DNA of 54,444 nt from the NCBI GenBank assembly GCA_017508875.1, contig JAFWQX010000106.1:1-54444 (forward strand), in the 5' to 3' direction. This DNA is from Clostridia bacterium. Lineage in GTDB: Bacteria > Bacillota > Clostridia > UBA1212 > UBA1255. A model generated the notes under the pieces. The model worked only from the letters and a program-made list of their open reading frames with translations, searched no databases and had not been told where the DNA came from. The stretch's first letter is position 1. Every line of letters starts with the position of its first letter. Position numbers and translations under genes: made by a program. Shown piece after piece: positions 8,414 through 17,214 of the stretch.

Positions 8414-9820
8414 ATGAGATTGATTGCCGGAAAGAAAGTTATTGTGAAGATTGCTTTAGTAACTTTGCTGATCGTTATTGTTACAGGTCTTCTCGGATGC
8501 AGCGAGAAGCCGATCCAGTACGGTTACGTGGATCAGGAATCGACCATTGAAGAGCTTAATATAAAAGGAACCATAAAGTTTACAGTTAATAACGAAAGCG
8601 GCACTGAGGCCGAATCTATGGCTCCCAGGGGCGTCGTAAACGCTTTTATGCAGGCTTTCCCGAATACGAAAGTCCAGTATGAAGAAGCGAGCAGAACGAC
8701 TTATCCCACGCGTATCTCGGCGGGGGATATAGGAGACGTGTTCTGGTGCGACGCTAACGATACGGTGAACTACCACAGCGTACATAATGCGCTCATGCCG
8801 CTCGACTCATACATTAAACCAATGAATATTGACCTCGGCGAGGTTTATACGGGCGCCATTGACGCCGGAAAGATCGACGGCAGATTATATATGGTTCCGA
8901 GAAAGATCGGTATCTCCGTACTGATCTACAACTGCGATATCATCCAGGCGGCGGGCGTTGATTTTGATAATACCGTTGCGTACGACTGGGAAGATTTCAA
9001 GGCGCTTTGTAAACAGCTTACGATCGAGGAGAACGGCCAGATCATCCAGGTCGGCGCTTCGATGAAACTCGGCTGGGCGCCTATCTGGCAGATGTTCATG
9101 CGGGGCTACGGCGGGAAATGGATCGATAATAAGGAGCACAAAGTTTCGATCACCGACAGCACGGAAGTAATGGCGGGAATAAACGAGATGGTAAATGCAG
9201 TTCAGGAAGGATGGCTCTATCCCGAGGACCTTATGGGCAGCATCAGCGGATCTTTGAAAGATAAGTTTTCCAAGATACCGGACGGCGACTCGAATGTTTC
9301 ATCCGCGTGCTTCAAAACGTTTAATAATATGACGTGGCTCACCAGACTCGGAACGGCATACGACAGGCTTAAGATAGACTGGAATTTCTGCCCGTTCCCG
9401 GCTTTCCCGACTCATAACGTTTCTACGGACGCTACCGGTTACGTCGTTTATAACCGTACGACGAATCCCGATACTGCCGCGGCTTTCGCACTGTTCTTCC
9501 TCACTGAAGCCGGACAGCGCGCGTACCACAGCCAGACGGGCAGCAGCGTCCCGCTTTTGAAGAATCTTTCTGACGAAACGTTCTGGTTCGGACCCGGAAC
9601 AGAATGGACCGATAAGAATTATAAAGTTTTCGTATCCTACACTGACTGTACGCAGCCGTGCTTCGTATCGACGCAGGCACCGCGCGAGGTCGCAGACATT
9701 ATCACTACTGGTATACCAGGCGCTCTCGGACGAATATTCTCGGGTAGCGTCGACGTTCAGACAGCCCTTGAGAAAATACAGACACAGGCCAATGAAAAAT
9801 GGCTTACGATCGTTACCTGA
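8414..9820 (+). CDS. Extracellular solute-binding lipoprotein, family 1 (second of tandem pair)
   Basis: A 468-residue paralogue of the preceding binding protein, clearly more than half identical by eye over the whole length; for example, both share TIKFTVNNESGT and QEGWLYPED. The lipobox is GLLGC (Cys about 29). It differs by a short insertion around residues 275-285 (SGSLKDKFSKIPDGD) and by substitutions in likely ligand loops, for example GWAPIWQMFMRGYGG against WWHPIWQMFFRGFGG. That is consistent with a changed ligand. The GGGG-type ribosome site is 13 nt before ATG 8414, a long spacing. The gap to the next gene is only 16 nt, so it heads a three-gene transcript. Confidence 0.9.
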   Translation: MRLIAGKKVIVKIALVTLLIVIVTGLLGCSEKPIQYGYVDQESTIEELNIKGTIKFTVNNESGTEAESMAPRGVVNAFMQAFPNTKVQYEEASRTTYPTRISAGDIGDVFWCDANDTVNYHSVHNALMPLDSYIKPMNIDLGEVYTGAIDAGKIDGRLYMVPRKIGISVLIYNCDIIQAAGVDFDNTVAYDWEDFKALCKQLTIEENGQIIQVGASMKLGWAPIWQMFMRGYGGKWIDNKEHKVSITDSTEVMAGINEMVNAVQEGWLYPEDLMGSISGSLKDKFSKIPDGDSNVSSACFKTFNNMTWLTRLGTAYDRLKIDWNFCPFPAFPTHNVSTDATGYVVYNRTTNPDTAAAFALFFLTEAGQRAYHSQTGSSVPLLKNLSDETFWFGPGTEWTDKNYKVFVSYTDCTQPCFVSTQAPREVADIITTGIPGALGRIFSGSVDVQTALEKIQTQANEKWLTIVT

Positions 9821-9836
9821 TCCGGAGAGCTAAAAA

Positions 9837-11006
9837 ATGAGCGATATGTTTTTGCATAAATGTCCAAACTGCAACGGCACTCTTGAGTTCAATATCGAGA
9901 GCGGAATGGTAACGTGCAGCTACTGCGGAAGTAAGTTTGACGTTGAATCGCTTAAGACAGAGAACGGTATTAATAACGGTGTGAAGCCGGAAACGGCTGA
10001 TGCACAGAACGCCGCCAGGCCTTCCGGCACAGAGGGTATTCCCGGTGCAGCGCAAAAGCAAAAGGCAAAAGCGCCGACAGAATTCAGCTGGAAGGAATAT
10101 AAGAAGCACCTGAAGAATGAGTCGCTGGAGGGAACAAAGTCATATCTCTGCCAGACGTGCGGGGCTGAAGTCGTACTCGATGCTATAACGGCTTCTTCAC
10201 AGTGCCCATACTGCGGGAACTACCTGATATTGACCGAAAACGTCACCGCCGGACTGAAGCCAAACGGAATAATACCGTTTAAAATACTGCCTGACGGATT
10301 GCCCGCGGCCGTAAGAAAGTTCTACAGCGGAAAAAAGCTGCTTCCGTTTCATTTCTTTGACGATAACAAGCTCGGAAAGATTCGCGGCATATACGTTCCG
10401 TTCTGGCTCTACAGCTGCAGTATGAAGGGCGGAATGACATTTAAGGGCAATAAAGTGAATTCATACGTCAGCGGTCAATACCGCTATACCGAGACTTCTT
10501 CGTATTCCATCGAGAGAGACGCTGAAATGAGCTTCGACCGGATACCTGTTGACGCGAGCCTCAAGATGCCTAATGACCTGATGGATTCGATAGAACCGTT
10601 CGATTACAGCCAGCTGACCGAATTCAACAGCGGCTACCTTACCGGTTTCGTTTCTGACAGATTCGATTCGGATCCGGACGAGAATCTGCCGCGCGTTTCA
10701 GAGCGGATCAACAACAGCGTGGTTTCTTTGATGAAGAACAGCGTAACTGATTATTCGAGCGTCGAAGTCTCGGATAACAGAATGTCGATGGCCGATCCTT
10801 CCGTTAAATACGTTATGCTTCCGGTTTATCTTTTTGATTGCAAATACGCCGGAAAAGAATATCATTACGCGGCAAACGGTCAGACCGGAAAAGTCGTAGG
10901 AGAACTTCCGGTCAGTAAAGGTAAAAAGTGGCTGTACTTCGGAATCCCGTTCCTTATTGTTTCGGCGCTGGTGTTCCTGTTCTTAAGATTCTTTATCGGA
11001 GGGTGA
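9837..11006 (+). CDS. Zinc-ribbon membrane protein (TFIIB-type zinc ribbon)
   Basis: A 389-residue protein. It opens with a C4 zinc ribbon (CPNC ... CSYC, residues ~9-32) and has a second ribbon (CQTC ... CPYC) around residues 104-125. A long beta-rich domain follows, then one C-terminal transmembrane helix (LYFGIPFLIVSALVFLFLRF) near residues 362-384. The cytoplasmic ribbons plus tail anchor suggest an adaptor at the membrane; I do not know its biochemical role. It is followed after 2 nt by a TPM-domain gene, and such pairing recurs in Bacillota (recalled, not checked). Ribosome site CCGGAGAG is followed by ATG 9837. Confidence 0.85.
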   Translation: MSDMFLHKCPNCNGTLEFNIESGMVTCSYCGSKFDVESLKTENGINNGVKPETADAQNAARPSGTEGIPGAAQKQKAKAPTEFSWKEYKKHLKNESLEGTKSYLCQTCGAEVVLDAITASSQCPYCGNYLILTENVTAGLKPNGIIPFKILPDGLPAAVRKFYSGKKLLPFHFFDDNKLGKIRGIYVPFWLYSCSMKGGMTFKGNKVNSYVSGQYRYTETSSYSIERDAEMSFDRIPVDASLKMPNDLMDSIEPFDYSQLTEFNSGYLTGFVSDRFDSDPDENLPRVSERINNSVVSLMKNSVTDYSSVEVSDNRMSMADPSVKYVMLPVYLFDCKYAGKEYHYAANGQTGKVVGELPVSKGKKWLYFGIPFLIVSALVFLFLRFFIGG

Positions 11007-11008
11007 TC

Positions 11009-11884
11009 ATGAAAAAATATATAAGATCGTTTATGATCACGCTACTTGTATTGCTTACGCTGACCGGAGCGGTGTCCGTTTGCGGATACTACGATGAAGC
11101 CGGCACCGGTTATCCTTCGTGGTGGATCGACGGGTTCGGGCCTTCGGACGTGTATCACAACGATCCGTCGGAGCCGAGAGTCGTTGACGGCGCGGACATC
11201 TTTTCTGCACAGGAGGAAGCGGAGCTTTCGCGTAAGCTCGCCGAAATGAAAGAAAAACACCAGTTGGATCTCGTTATTGTCACCGATAATAACGATTATG
11301 GTCTCGGCCTCGACAGGTACGCCACAAGTTTCTACGACATGAAGGGCTACGGCTACGGAAGCGATTACAGCGGCGTAGTAATGTTTATATCGATGGAACC
11401 GGGCGACAGAGGATGGTGGTGCGGCGGCACGGGTAAGGCTGAAAAGTATTTCACCGAAGAAAACGTGAACCATATGGACGACGATATGGAGCCTTATATG
11501 GTGAACGGAAGGTACGGCGACGGAGTGAAGAAATATTTCTCCGACCTTGATACGCTGCTGACGAAAGGCAGATTCCCGCTTTCCGCCAAAAGAGCGATCG
11601 CGTTCTCCGTCGTGTCAATGATAATAGGAGCTATCGTCGGATTCATTTTCCTCGGAAGGGCTTCGGCGTCAATGCGTGCAGTGGCTCCTGCAGTGCAGGC
11701 TTCGCAGTATCTGATTCCTGATTCGTTTAAGGTCAACGGCGCGAATGACGTATTTTTGAACACGAGCGTCACGAAAACGTTGATAGAAAGCTCGTCCTCT
11801 TCGCGCTCAGGAGGAGGTTCTTCGTTCGGAAGCCATACGTCATCAGGCGGACACAGCTTCAGCGGAGGAGGCAGAAGATTCTGA
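11009..11884 (+). CDS. TPM-domain membrane protein (YgcG-like)
   Basis: A 291-residue protein with an N-terminal signal peptide (about residues 1-25). An extracytoplasmic TPM domain follows (VVDGADIFSAQEEAELSRKL ... LDLVIVTDNNDYG), then a transmembrane helix near residues 195-215 (FSVVSMIIGAIVGFIFL). The tail is Ser/Gly-rich and ends SGGGRRF, typical of this family. TPM domains have been linked to photosystem repair phosphatases in plants and to envelope proteins of unknown role in bacteria. ATG 11009 is used because it has GGAGGG two codons upstream, overlapping the end of the previous gene, and encodes the signal peptide. Translational coupling to the zinc-ribbon protein is likely. Confidence 0.85.
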   Translation: MKKYIRSFMITLLVLLTLTGAVSVCGYYDEAGTGYPSWWIDGFGPSDVYHNDPSEPRVVDGADIFSAQEEAELSRKLAEMKEKHQLDLVIVTDNNDYGLGLDRYATSFYDMKGYGYGSDYSGVVMFISMEPGDRGWWCGGTGKAEKYFTEENVNHMDDDMEPYMVNGRYGDGVKKYFSDLDTLLTKGRFPLSAKRAIAFSVVSMIIGAIVGFIFLGRASASMRAVAPAVQASQYLIPDSFKVNGANDVFLNTSVTKTLIESSSSSRSGGGSSFGSHTSSGGHSFSGGGRRF

Positions 11885-11925
11885 GCGTTGCCGGTTCAAT
11901 AACCGGATAGATAATAAAATAATAA

Positions 11926-11961
11926 GCGGGCGGGGTCGTTTTCGGATCCCGCCCGCTTTTT
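11926..11961. terminator. Bidirectional rho-independent terminator
   Basis: GCGGGCGGG (11926-11934) pairs with CCCGCCCGC (11948-11956) and is extended by three further pairs including one wobble. On the plus strand it is followed by TTTTTAG. On the minus strand the hairpin is followed by an A/T-rich run from 11925 down. It lies between convergent genes and probably serves both. Confidence 0.85.
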
Positions 11962-12002
11962 AGAAGTGTGCCGTCTGCGCGACGCTTACGATGCTTTTAT
12001 AA

Positions 12003-12857
12003 TCATTCAAACGAGACAGAATATTCGCTCACGTTGAGCACCGTCTCGCCGTCGATCTGAAGCGGCGAAGGCTCGTTGAACTTTACGGTAATGTTATGAC
12101 CTGTGATCACGGAAACTTTTTTTTCATGCTTGATATGTTCGCCCTTGAAGATCGAAGGGAATATGATCAGAGTGCCTATGCGGCTCCTTCCGTGCATAAC
12201 AACGAGTGAAACGGTTTTATCTCCGGAAAGTCTGTCCTGAGCAGGCGCGGCGTTCATACCGCCTCCGTAGAAGCGGCCGATCATAGTAGGAGCGATCCAT
12301 ACGTTTTTAAAAGAATACTCTTTTCCGTCAACGGTGATCTGCGCGATCTTGGATTTGAAATGGAAAAGAAGCCCTTTGATAGCGATAGACGTATAGTTAA
12401 CCGGCTTATCGCTCTTAGCCTTCATCTCGTCACCGACCTGGCAGCAGTAGCCGTCGATGCCGTAACCGACGCCGTTGATGAACTTGCAGGTCTTGCCCTT
12501 CACAGTGACCGTCGGGAGCGACTTCAGATACTTGCTGATCTCTGCGGGACCTTTGGAAAAATCGAGCTCGACGTCTCTCGCAAAATCATTGCCCGTGCCG
12601 GCGGGGAAGTAATAGATCTCACGCTCGCCGATGAACGCGCCGGCTTCATTGACGAAACGGTTTAGAGTGCCGTCGCCGCCGCAAATGACGAGCTTCGAAT
12701 CGTCAGGCAGTTCTTTGAAAAAATCCTCGTATTGTCCGATGGCGGTGATATCTCTGATATCGACTTCGCCCTTCTCCTTGATCAGCGTTTCAAGAGTTTT
12801 AACAGCCTCGGATGCAACGCCTGAAAGTTTGTTGTAAAGTACCGTATACTTTTCCAT
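12003..12857 (-). CDS. Diacylglycerol/lipid kinase family protein
   Basis: A 284-residue soluble protein of the DAGK-catalytic family (DagK/YegS/BmrU type), which transfers phosphate from ATP to a lipid such as diacylglycerol. The nucleotide-binding glycine motif CGGDGTLNRFVNE lies near residues 58-70, and PAGTGNDFARD near residues 82-92, both family hallmarks. It sits 30 nt downstream of the MutS-like gene on the same strand and shares its promoter. AAAGGAA precedes ATG 12857 by about 10 nt. The exact lipid substrate is not decidable from sequence. Confidence 0.88.
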   Translation of the reverse strand: MEKYTVLYNKLSGVASEAVKTLETLIKEKGEVDIRDITAIGQYEDFFKELPDDSKLVICGGDGTLNRFVNEAGAFIGEREIYYFPAGTGNDFARDVELDFSKGPAEISKYLKSLPTVTVKGKTCKFINGVGYGIDGYCCQVGDEMKAKSDKPVNYTSIAIKGLLFHFKSKIAQITVDGKEYSFKNVWIAPTMIGRFYGGGMNAAPAQDRLSGDKTVSLVVMHGRSRIGTLIIFPSIFKGEHIKHEKKVSVITGHNITVKFNEPSPLQIDGETVLNVSEYSVSFE

Positions 12858-12887
12858 CCAGATCAGTTCCTTTCAAATATAATCGTT

Positions 12888-14636
12888 TTATTTGATGTGC
12901 GCGGGATCGTCATCCTGCGAAAACTTCGTATCGTGCGTGTTCATAAGCTGGTCGAAGCTGATGCCGTACGTGCGGGCAATATCCAGCGCGAAGCTTTTTC
13001 CCTGCGGAGGCATCGGCAGGATAAGGTAAGTACGCTTCGAACCGGCGTATTTTTTACGGCCTTCGTCGGTAAGCACTTCCATCTCGGTCGTTTCGTCTAC
13101 GCCGGCAACGAGGCTTACGAGGTCACTGAGGGCAGGCTCCTTGTTCAGCTCCGGAATATTCTCCGCAAGCTCGTGGATATGCGTCGCGAAAACGCAGCGG
13201 GCTCCGACCTTGCGCAGATATTTCATTATTTCTTCCGCGATGAAAAGGCATTCCTGATGGCTCGTGCTTGAAAGCGATTCATTCATCAGGATCATACTGT
13301 ATTTCGTAAGCCGCGGCAGGATCTGCTCGAGCCTTATGCACTCTTCGCCCAGACGCCCTTCACTGATCGAATTCTTCTCGAGCTCCGGAAAATGCGTATA
13401 AATATTATCGACCGGGCTTATGCGGCCTTCCGAACCGGGGATCGCGAAACCTGCCTGAAACAGCAGCTGCGTGATACCGACCGCACGGGTGAAAGTAGTT
13501 TTACCGCCCTGGTTCGCACCGGTAAGAATAAATATGCGCCCGGCCTTATCCGACATCTCGGCAGTATTCGTAACGACGACGTTTGAAAGCTCGGATAATC
13601 CGATGTCGCTCTGGATCCTGATCGCGAAGCTCGCGTCGTATATATCCTTTACGTAGAATATGCGCTCATCCTTAGGCGCGGGAGTGGGGAAGCACACGGG
13701 AAGTCCGGTTTTTATGAGATTACGCGCGAGCCTGCTTCCGCCAATGAAATAATATACTTCCGGAATGAGGTCAAACAGGAACTGCGTCTCGATATATTCG
13801 AAGCGGGCAAGTACCGTAGCCAGATGCTTGAACGTATCGCCCATAACGCTCTCAAGGTCGCGCATGATAGCGATGTCAAGAGTGTTCGCACGGTTATCTT
13901 TCAGTATCGAATAGAACGAACCGAGGCCGAAATAAGTTTCGTCGTTCCTCTGACGGCCCAGAATGGAAGTCACGAGCGCCTTGTTTTTGAACGGCTTGGG
14001 CTCTATCGAAAGCAGCACCGCCTCGACGGGGCGCAGCTCATTATCGAGATTCACCCCGATAGTTACGGAAGTCATCGTCTGTATCTTTTCGGAAAGCGCC
14101 GGAAGTTCGTGGCGAAGGTCCTTGAAATTATCGCTTTCGTAAATGCCGCGGATCATTTCACGCAGACGCTTTACGCCGTCAGAAAGGAAATCGCGGTCCG
14201 GAGAGCAGAACAGTGAATGCAGAATATCGACGCACTGCATATAGACCTGCAGCATATCTATCCTCCAGGCGATCCGGCGCATATCGTCGTCGTGGGAAAT
14301 ATTCGCCTTCTCCATTTTGCGGAGATTATTCGTAAGAGGGAGCAGAGAGGTGTCAAACGATTCTTCAAGCTCCGGATAGTCCATGAAATCCTGAAGAATA
14401 TCCTGCCTGTATTTAATGACTTCCGCGTCCGGGATCATGTCGAGCATACGGGCACGTATATATCCGCGGCTGTCGTTTCTGATCTGCATGCCGTCGAGGA
14501 TCATATCCATATTCATGTCGCGCTCTAAAAGCTCCTGATTGAAAAGCTTCACGCGGCCGCTCTTAACCTCGCGCTCTAACTCGCGCCCTTTTTCGTAATC
14601 CGGCCAGAGCAGACTGAAGGCAAATTTTTCGTCCAT
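12888..14636 (-). CDS. MutS-like ATPase without mismatch-recognition domain
   Basis: A 582-residue protein with the MutS core/clamp helices and a C-terminal ABC-type ATPase, but without the N-terminal mismatch-binding domain (about 270 residues shorter than MutS). The Walker A motif is TGANQGGKTTFTRAVG (about residues 372-387). The Walker B region is MILMNESLSSTSHQE, with Asn where MutS has Asp (DEXXRGTS), and an ATHIHEL switch follows. I recall the NES/NEx-SST variant from a MutS-like subgroup of Clostridia, so this may be a family feature rather than a defect. There is no Smr domain, which argues against MutS2. GAGG lies 8 nt before ATG 14636. Role unknown; DNA or RNA structure binding is a guess. 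Confidence 0.85.
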   Translation of the reverse strand: MDEKFAFSLLWPDYEKGRELEREVKSGRVKLFNQELLERDMNMDMILDGMQIRNDSRGYIRARMLDMIPDAEVIKYRQDILQDFMDYPELEESFDTSLLPLTNNLRKMEKANISHDDDMRRIAWRIDMLQVYMQCVDILHSLFCSPDRDFLSDGVKRLREMIRGIYESDNFKDLRHELPALSEKIQTMTSVTIGVNLDNELRPVEAVLLSIEPKPFKNKALVTSILGRQRNDETYFGLGSFYSILKDNRANTLDIAIMRDLESVMGDTFKHLATVLARFEYIETQFLFDLIPEVYYFIGGSRLARNLIKTGLPVCFPTPAPKDERIFYVKDIYDASFAIRIQSDIGLSELSNVVVTNTAEMSDKAGRIFILTGANQGGKTTFTRAVGITQLLFQAGFAIPGSEGRISPVDNIYTHFPELEKNSISEGRLGEECIRLEQILPRLTKYSMILMNESLSSTSHQECLFIAEEIMKYLRKVGARCVFATHIHELAENIPELNKEPALSDLVSLVAGVDETTEMEVLTDEGRKKYAGSKRTYLILPMPPQGKSFALDIARTYGISFDQLMNTHDTKFSQDDDPAHIK

Positions 14637-14668
14637 AAGCTTACCTCGCTTCGTTTTAGATTGATGGG

Positions 14669-14697
14669 ATTATACCATTTCCGGCGCAAATTGACAA
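14669..14697 (-). promoter_or_regulatory. Extended -10 promoter for the MutS-like/lipid-kinase genes
   Basis: Reading the minus strand: TTGTCA (14697-14692), a 17-bp spacer and TATAAT (14674-14669) preceded by TGG, an extended -10. Its -35 box overlaps the -35 of the opposing glg promoter by five bases. Confidence 0.75.
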
Positions 14698-14719
14698 CTG
14701 CGCTTTAAAGTGGTATTAT
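14691..14719 (+). promoter_or_regulatory. Strong sigma-A promoter of the glycogen cluster
   Basis: Perfect -35 TTGACA (14691-14696), a 17-bp spacer and TATTAT (14714-14719) with a TGG extension. The ~100-nt leader (14726-14824) carries no structure I can name. The ribosome site GAGGAA ends 11 nt before the glgC ATG. Confidence 0.8.
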
Positions 14720-14824
14720 CGCTACGTCTAAAAGTATAGAGAAAAGCTTTGCGAAAAACGCGTCGGCGTCGTAGCAGGGCCTGCGGAAATCATTCATAAT
14801 CAGTTTTGAGGAAGTGACAGGACA

Positions 14825-15970
14825 ATGATCCATAAGAATATGGTTGCGCTGATCCTTGCGGGAGGTCAGGGAAGCCGGCTTGGGGCAATGACGAAGAAAA
14901 CGGCGAAGCCTGCCGTACGCTTCGGCGGAAAATACCGCATAATAGATTTTGCGTTAAGTAACTGCTCGAACTCGGGCATAGACACGGTAGGGATATTGAC
15001 ACAGTACAAACCGCAGCAGTTATCTACGCACATCGGAATAGGCACGCCATGGGACCTGGACCGCGTTCACGGAGGCGTTACGATATTGCCGCCTTATATG
15101 AGCGAGGCGGGTGGCGACTGGTACCGCGGTACTGCGAACGCCGTTTACCAAAATATTACGTTCCTTGACCAGTACAACCCCACGTACGTTCTGATATTGT
15201 CCGGAGACCATATCTACAAGATGGACTACAGGGAAATGCTTGCCGCACATACCGCTGCCGGAGCTACGGCCACCATCGCGGTGATAGACGTGCCGCTCGG
15301 GGAAGCATCGCGCTTCGGAATAATGAATACCGACGGGACGGGCAGGATAACGAGTTTTGAAGAGAAACCGAAAAATCCCAAGAGTACGCTGGCGTCGATG
15401 GGTATTTATATCTTCACGTATGCAGATCTGAAAAAATATCTGAAGGTAGATGCTCTGGACGAAAAATCGGACAATGATTTCGGCAAAAATATTATCCCTG
15501 CCATGCTTGGCGCGGGCGAAAAGCTGATCGCGTACAGGTTTGAAGGCTACTGGAAAGACGTCGGAACGGTCGAGAGCTACTGGGAGGCGAACATGGACCT
15601 GCTGAAAGCGGACAACGACGTTAAGCTGTTCCAGAACGACTGGAAGCTTTATACCGTTACAGGCTCGATACCTTCGCAATATATCGGACCCGAAGCGATC
15701 CTCAAAGACAGCCTTATTTCGGAAGGCTGCGTGATAATGGGAGAGGTGGATCATTCCGTCATCTTCCCGGGAGTCACGATAGGGGCGAACAGCCGCGTCG
15801 TCGATTCCATCGTGATGGAAGGGTGCACGATCGAAGAAAACGTTATAGTTAATAAAAGCATACTGCTCGAAGGCGTGACGGTTAAAGCGAGCAACGCCGT
15901 AGGCGACGGCAGGGAGATCGCGGTCATAGAAGAAGGGCGCGTCCTGTCCGGCGGCGGTTTTATGAAATGA
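14825..15970 (+). CDS. glgC: Glucose-1-phosphate adenylyltransferase, catalytic subunit
   Basis: A 381-residue enzyme that makes ADP-glucose from ATP and glucose 1-phosphate, the committed step of glycogen synthesis. The N-terminal nucleotidyltransferase domain has [20 protein letters not shown] (about residues 10-29), [12 protein letters not shown], the catalytic region [22 protein letters not shown] and [17 protein letters not shown]. The C-terminal ~100 residues are left-handed beta-helix hexapeptide repeats ([17 protein letters not shown]). All catalytic signatures are present, unlike in the following paralogue. First gene of the cluster glgC-glgD-glgA-glgP-GH13. Confidence 0.95.
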   Translation: MIHKNMVALILAGGQGSRLGAMTKKTAKPAVRFGGKYRIIDFALSNCSNSGIDTVGILTQYKPQQLSTHIGIGTPWDLDRVHGGVTILPPYMSEAGGDWYRGTANAVYQNITFLDQYNPTYVLILSGDHIYKMDYREMLAAHTAAGATATIAVIDVPLGEASRFGIMNTDGTGRITSFEEKPKNPKSTLASMGIYIFTYADLKKYLKVDALDEKSDNDFGKNIIPAMLGAGEKLIAYRFEGYWKDVGTVESYWEANMDLLKADNDVKLFQNDWKLYTVTGSIPSQYIGPEAILKDSLISEGCVIMGEVDHSVIFPGVTIGANSRVVDSIVMEGCTIEENVIVNKSILLEGVTVKASNAVGDGREIAVIEEGRVLSGGGFMK

Positions 15971-15980
15971 GGTGCCTGAT

Positions 15981-17096
15981 ATGAAAGATTATATGGCAAT
16001 ACTTAATCTGGCCGAAAGCGAAAACGACATCAGAGCGCTCACAACGAACCGACCCATTGCCTCCATACCCATCGGAAGCAGGTACAGAGTAATAGATTTC
16101 ATGCTTTCAAATCTTGTAAACGCAGGTATAGGAAACGTAGGTATCTTTTCAGACAGTAACTCCCGCTCGCTCGCAGACCACCTGGGAACCGGAAAACCGT
16201 GGGACCTCGGCAGAAAAAACGACGGCCTTTTCCTGTTCAACCACGGCCTTTGCAATCTGATGTATACCGATTCCAAACTGATAAAAAACAATATGGAATA
16301 TATATACAGAAGCAAAAGCAGTGAAGTGATACTGTGCTCGTCGTATATGATCTGCAATATGGATATCAGCGACGTTATCAGAGCGCACGAGGCTTCAGGA
16401 GCGGATATAACCGTAGTCTACACGCACACAAAGAACGCCGATAAGGAGTTCTCAAACTGCTTTACGCTTGATATTGACCCGGAGACCGGAGATCTGCGCG
16501 GCGCGGGAAAGAACATCGGAGTCGGTCCGGAGGCGGACGTGTGCATGGAAATTTTCCTTATGACGAAGGACAAGCTGACCGATTTCGTATATAAAAGCAC
16601 CTCGCTTACCTCATTAACGAACTTTTATAATCTGATATTCGACCAGATCGGAAATCTCCGGTTCAATACGTATAAGTTTGACGGATACGTTTCATGCATA
16701 AATACGGTGTCTTCGTACTTTAAGAGCAATATGGATATGCTCGACATCGACGTAAGCAACGACCTCTTCAGGTCCGCCGAACGGCCTATATTCACGAAGA
16801 TAAAAGACGAGCCTCCGACGCTGTACGTTAAAGGCTGCAGCACGTCCAATTCACTGATCGCCGACGGCTGTATCATAAAAGGGAAGGTAAAAGACTCGGT
16901 GCTCGGAAGATACGTTGACGTCGAAGAAGGCGCTTCTGTGGAGAACAGCATCATACTGCAGAACGTGCGCATACATAAAAATGCGAGACTCTCCCATGTT
17001 ATTATTGACAAAAACGTGGATATAGACGAAAATACAGAACTGAGAGGAAACGAATTCTTCCCTCTCGTAATCGAGAAAAAGAACCTGCTCAGATAG
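15981..17096 (+). CDS. glgD: GlgD, regulatory ADP-glucose pyrophosphorylase subunit
   Basis: A 371-residue GlgC paralogue, as found in Bacillota, where it forms a hetero-oligomer with GlgC and raises its activity. The glycine-rich GGQGSRL motif is lost (it starts MKDYMAILNLAESENDIRAL). PIASIPIGSRYRVIDFMLSN, GTGKPWDLGRKNDG and the C-terminal beta-helix repeats remain. ATG 15981 follows TGAGG with 8-nt spacing; a GTG three codons earlier lies in that site. It begins 10 nt after the glgC stop, so the two subunits are probably made together. Confidence 0.93.
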   Translation: MKDYMAILNLAESENDIRALTTNRPIASIPIGSRYRVIDFMLSNLVNAGIGNVGIFSDSNSRSLADHLGTGKPWDLGRKNDGLFLFNHGLCNLMYTDSKLIKNNMEYIYRSKSSEVILCSSYMICNMDISDVIRAHEASGADITVVYTHTKNADKEFSNCFTLDIDPETGDLRGAGKNIGVGPEADVCMEIFLMTKDKLTDFVYKSTSLTSLTNFYNLIFDQIGNLRFNTYKFDGYVSCINTVSSYFKSNMDMLDIDVSNDLFRSAERPIFTKIKDEPPTLYVKGCSTSNSLIADGCIIKGKVKDSVLGRYVDVEEGASVENSIILQNVRIHKNARLSHVIIDKNVDIDENTELRGNEFFPLVIEKKNLLR

Positions 17097-17214
17097 AATA
17101 TGATTGCCCGCCGCATTTGCGGAGCGCTTTCAGTCCGGAGTACGGTTCCGGTATGACGCGCATGATCCGAATCGCGCGAAATATGCCTTTCCGGGCATGA
17201 AAGGAACATTTGTA

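Noticed and set aside
12888..14636. Assignment as MutS2
   Set aside because: It lacks a C-terminal Smr domain, is only 582 residues, and its Walker B region differs from that of MutS2.
17104..17214. N-terminal extension of glycogen synthase by 37 residues
   Set aside because: The extension has no family similarity; the canonical KVLFVTTE start follows ATG 17215, which has its own ribosome site.
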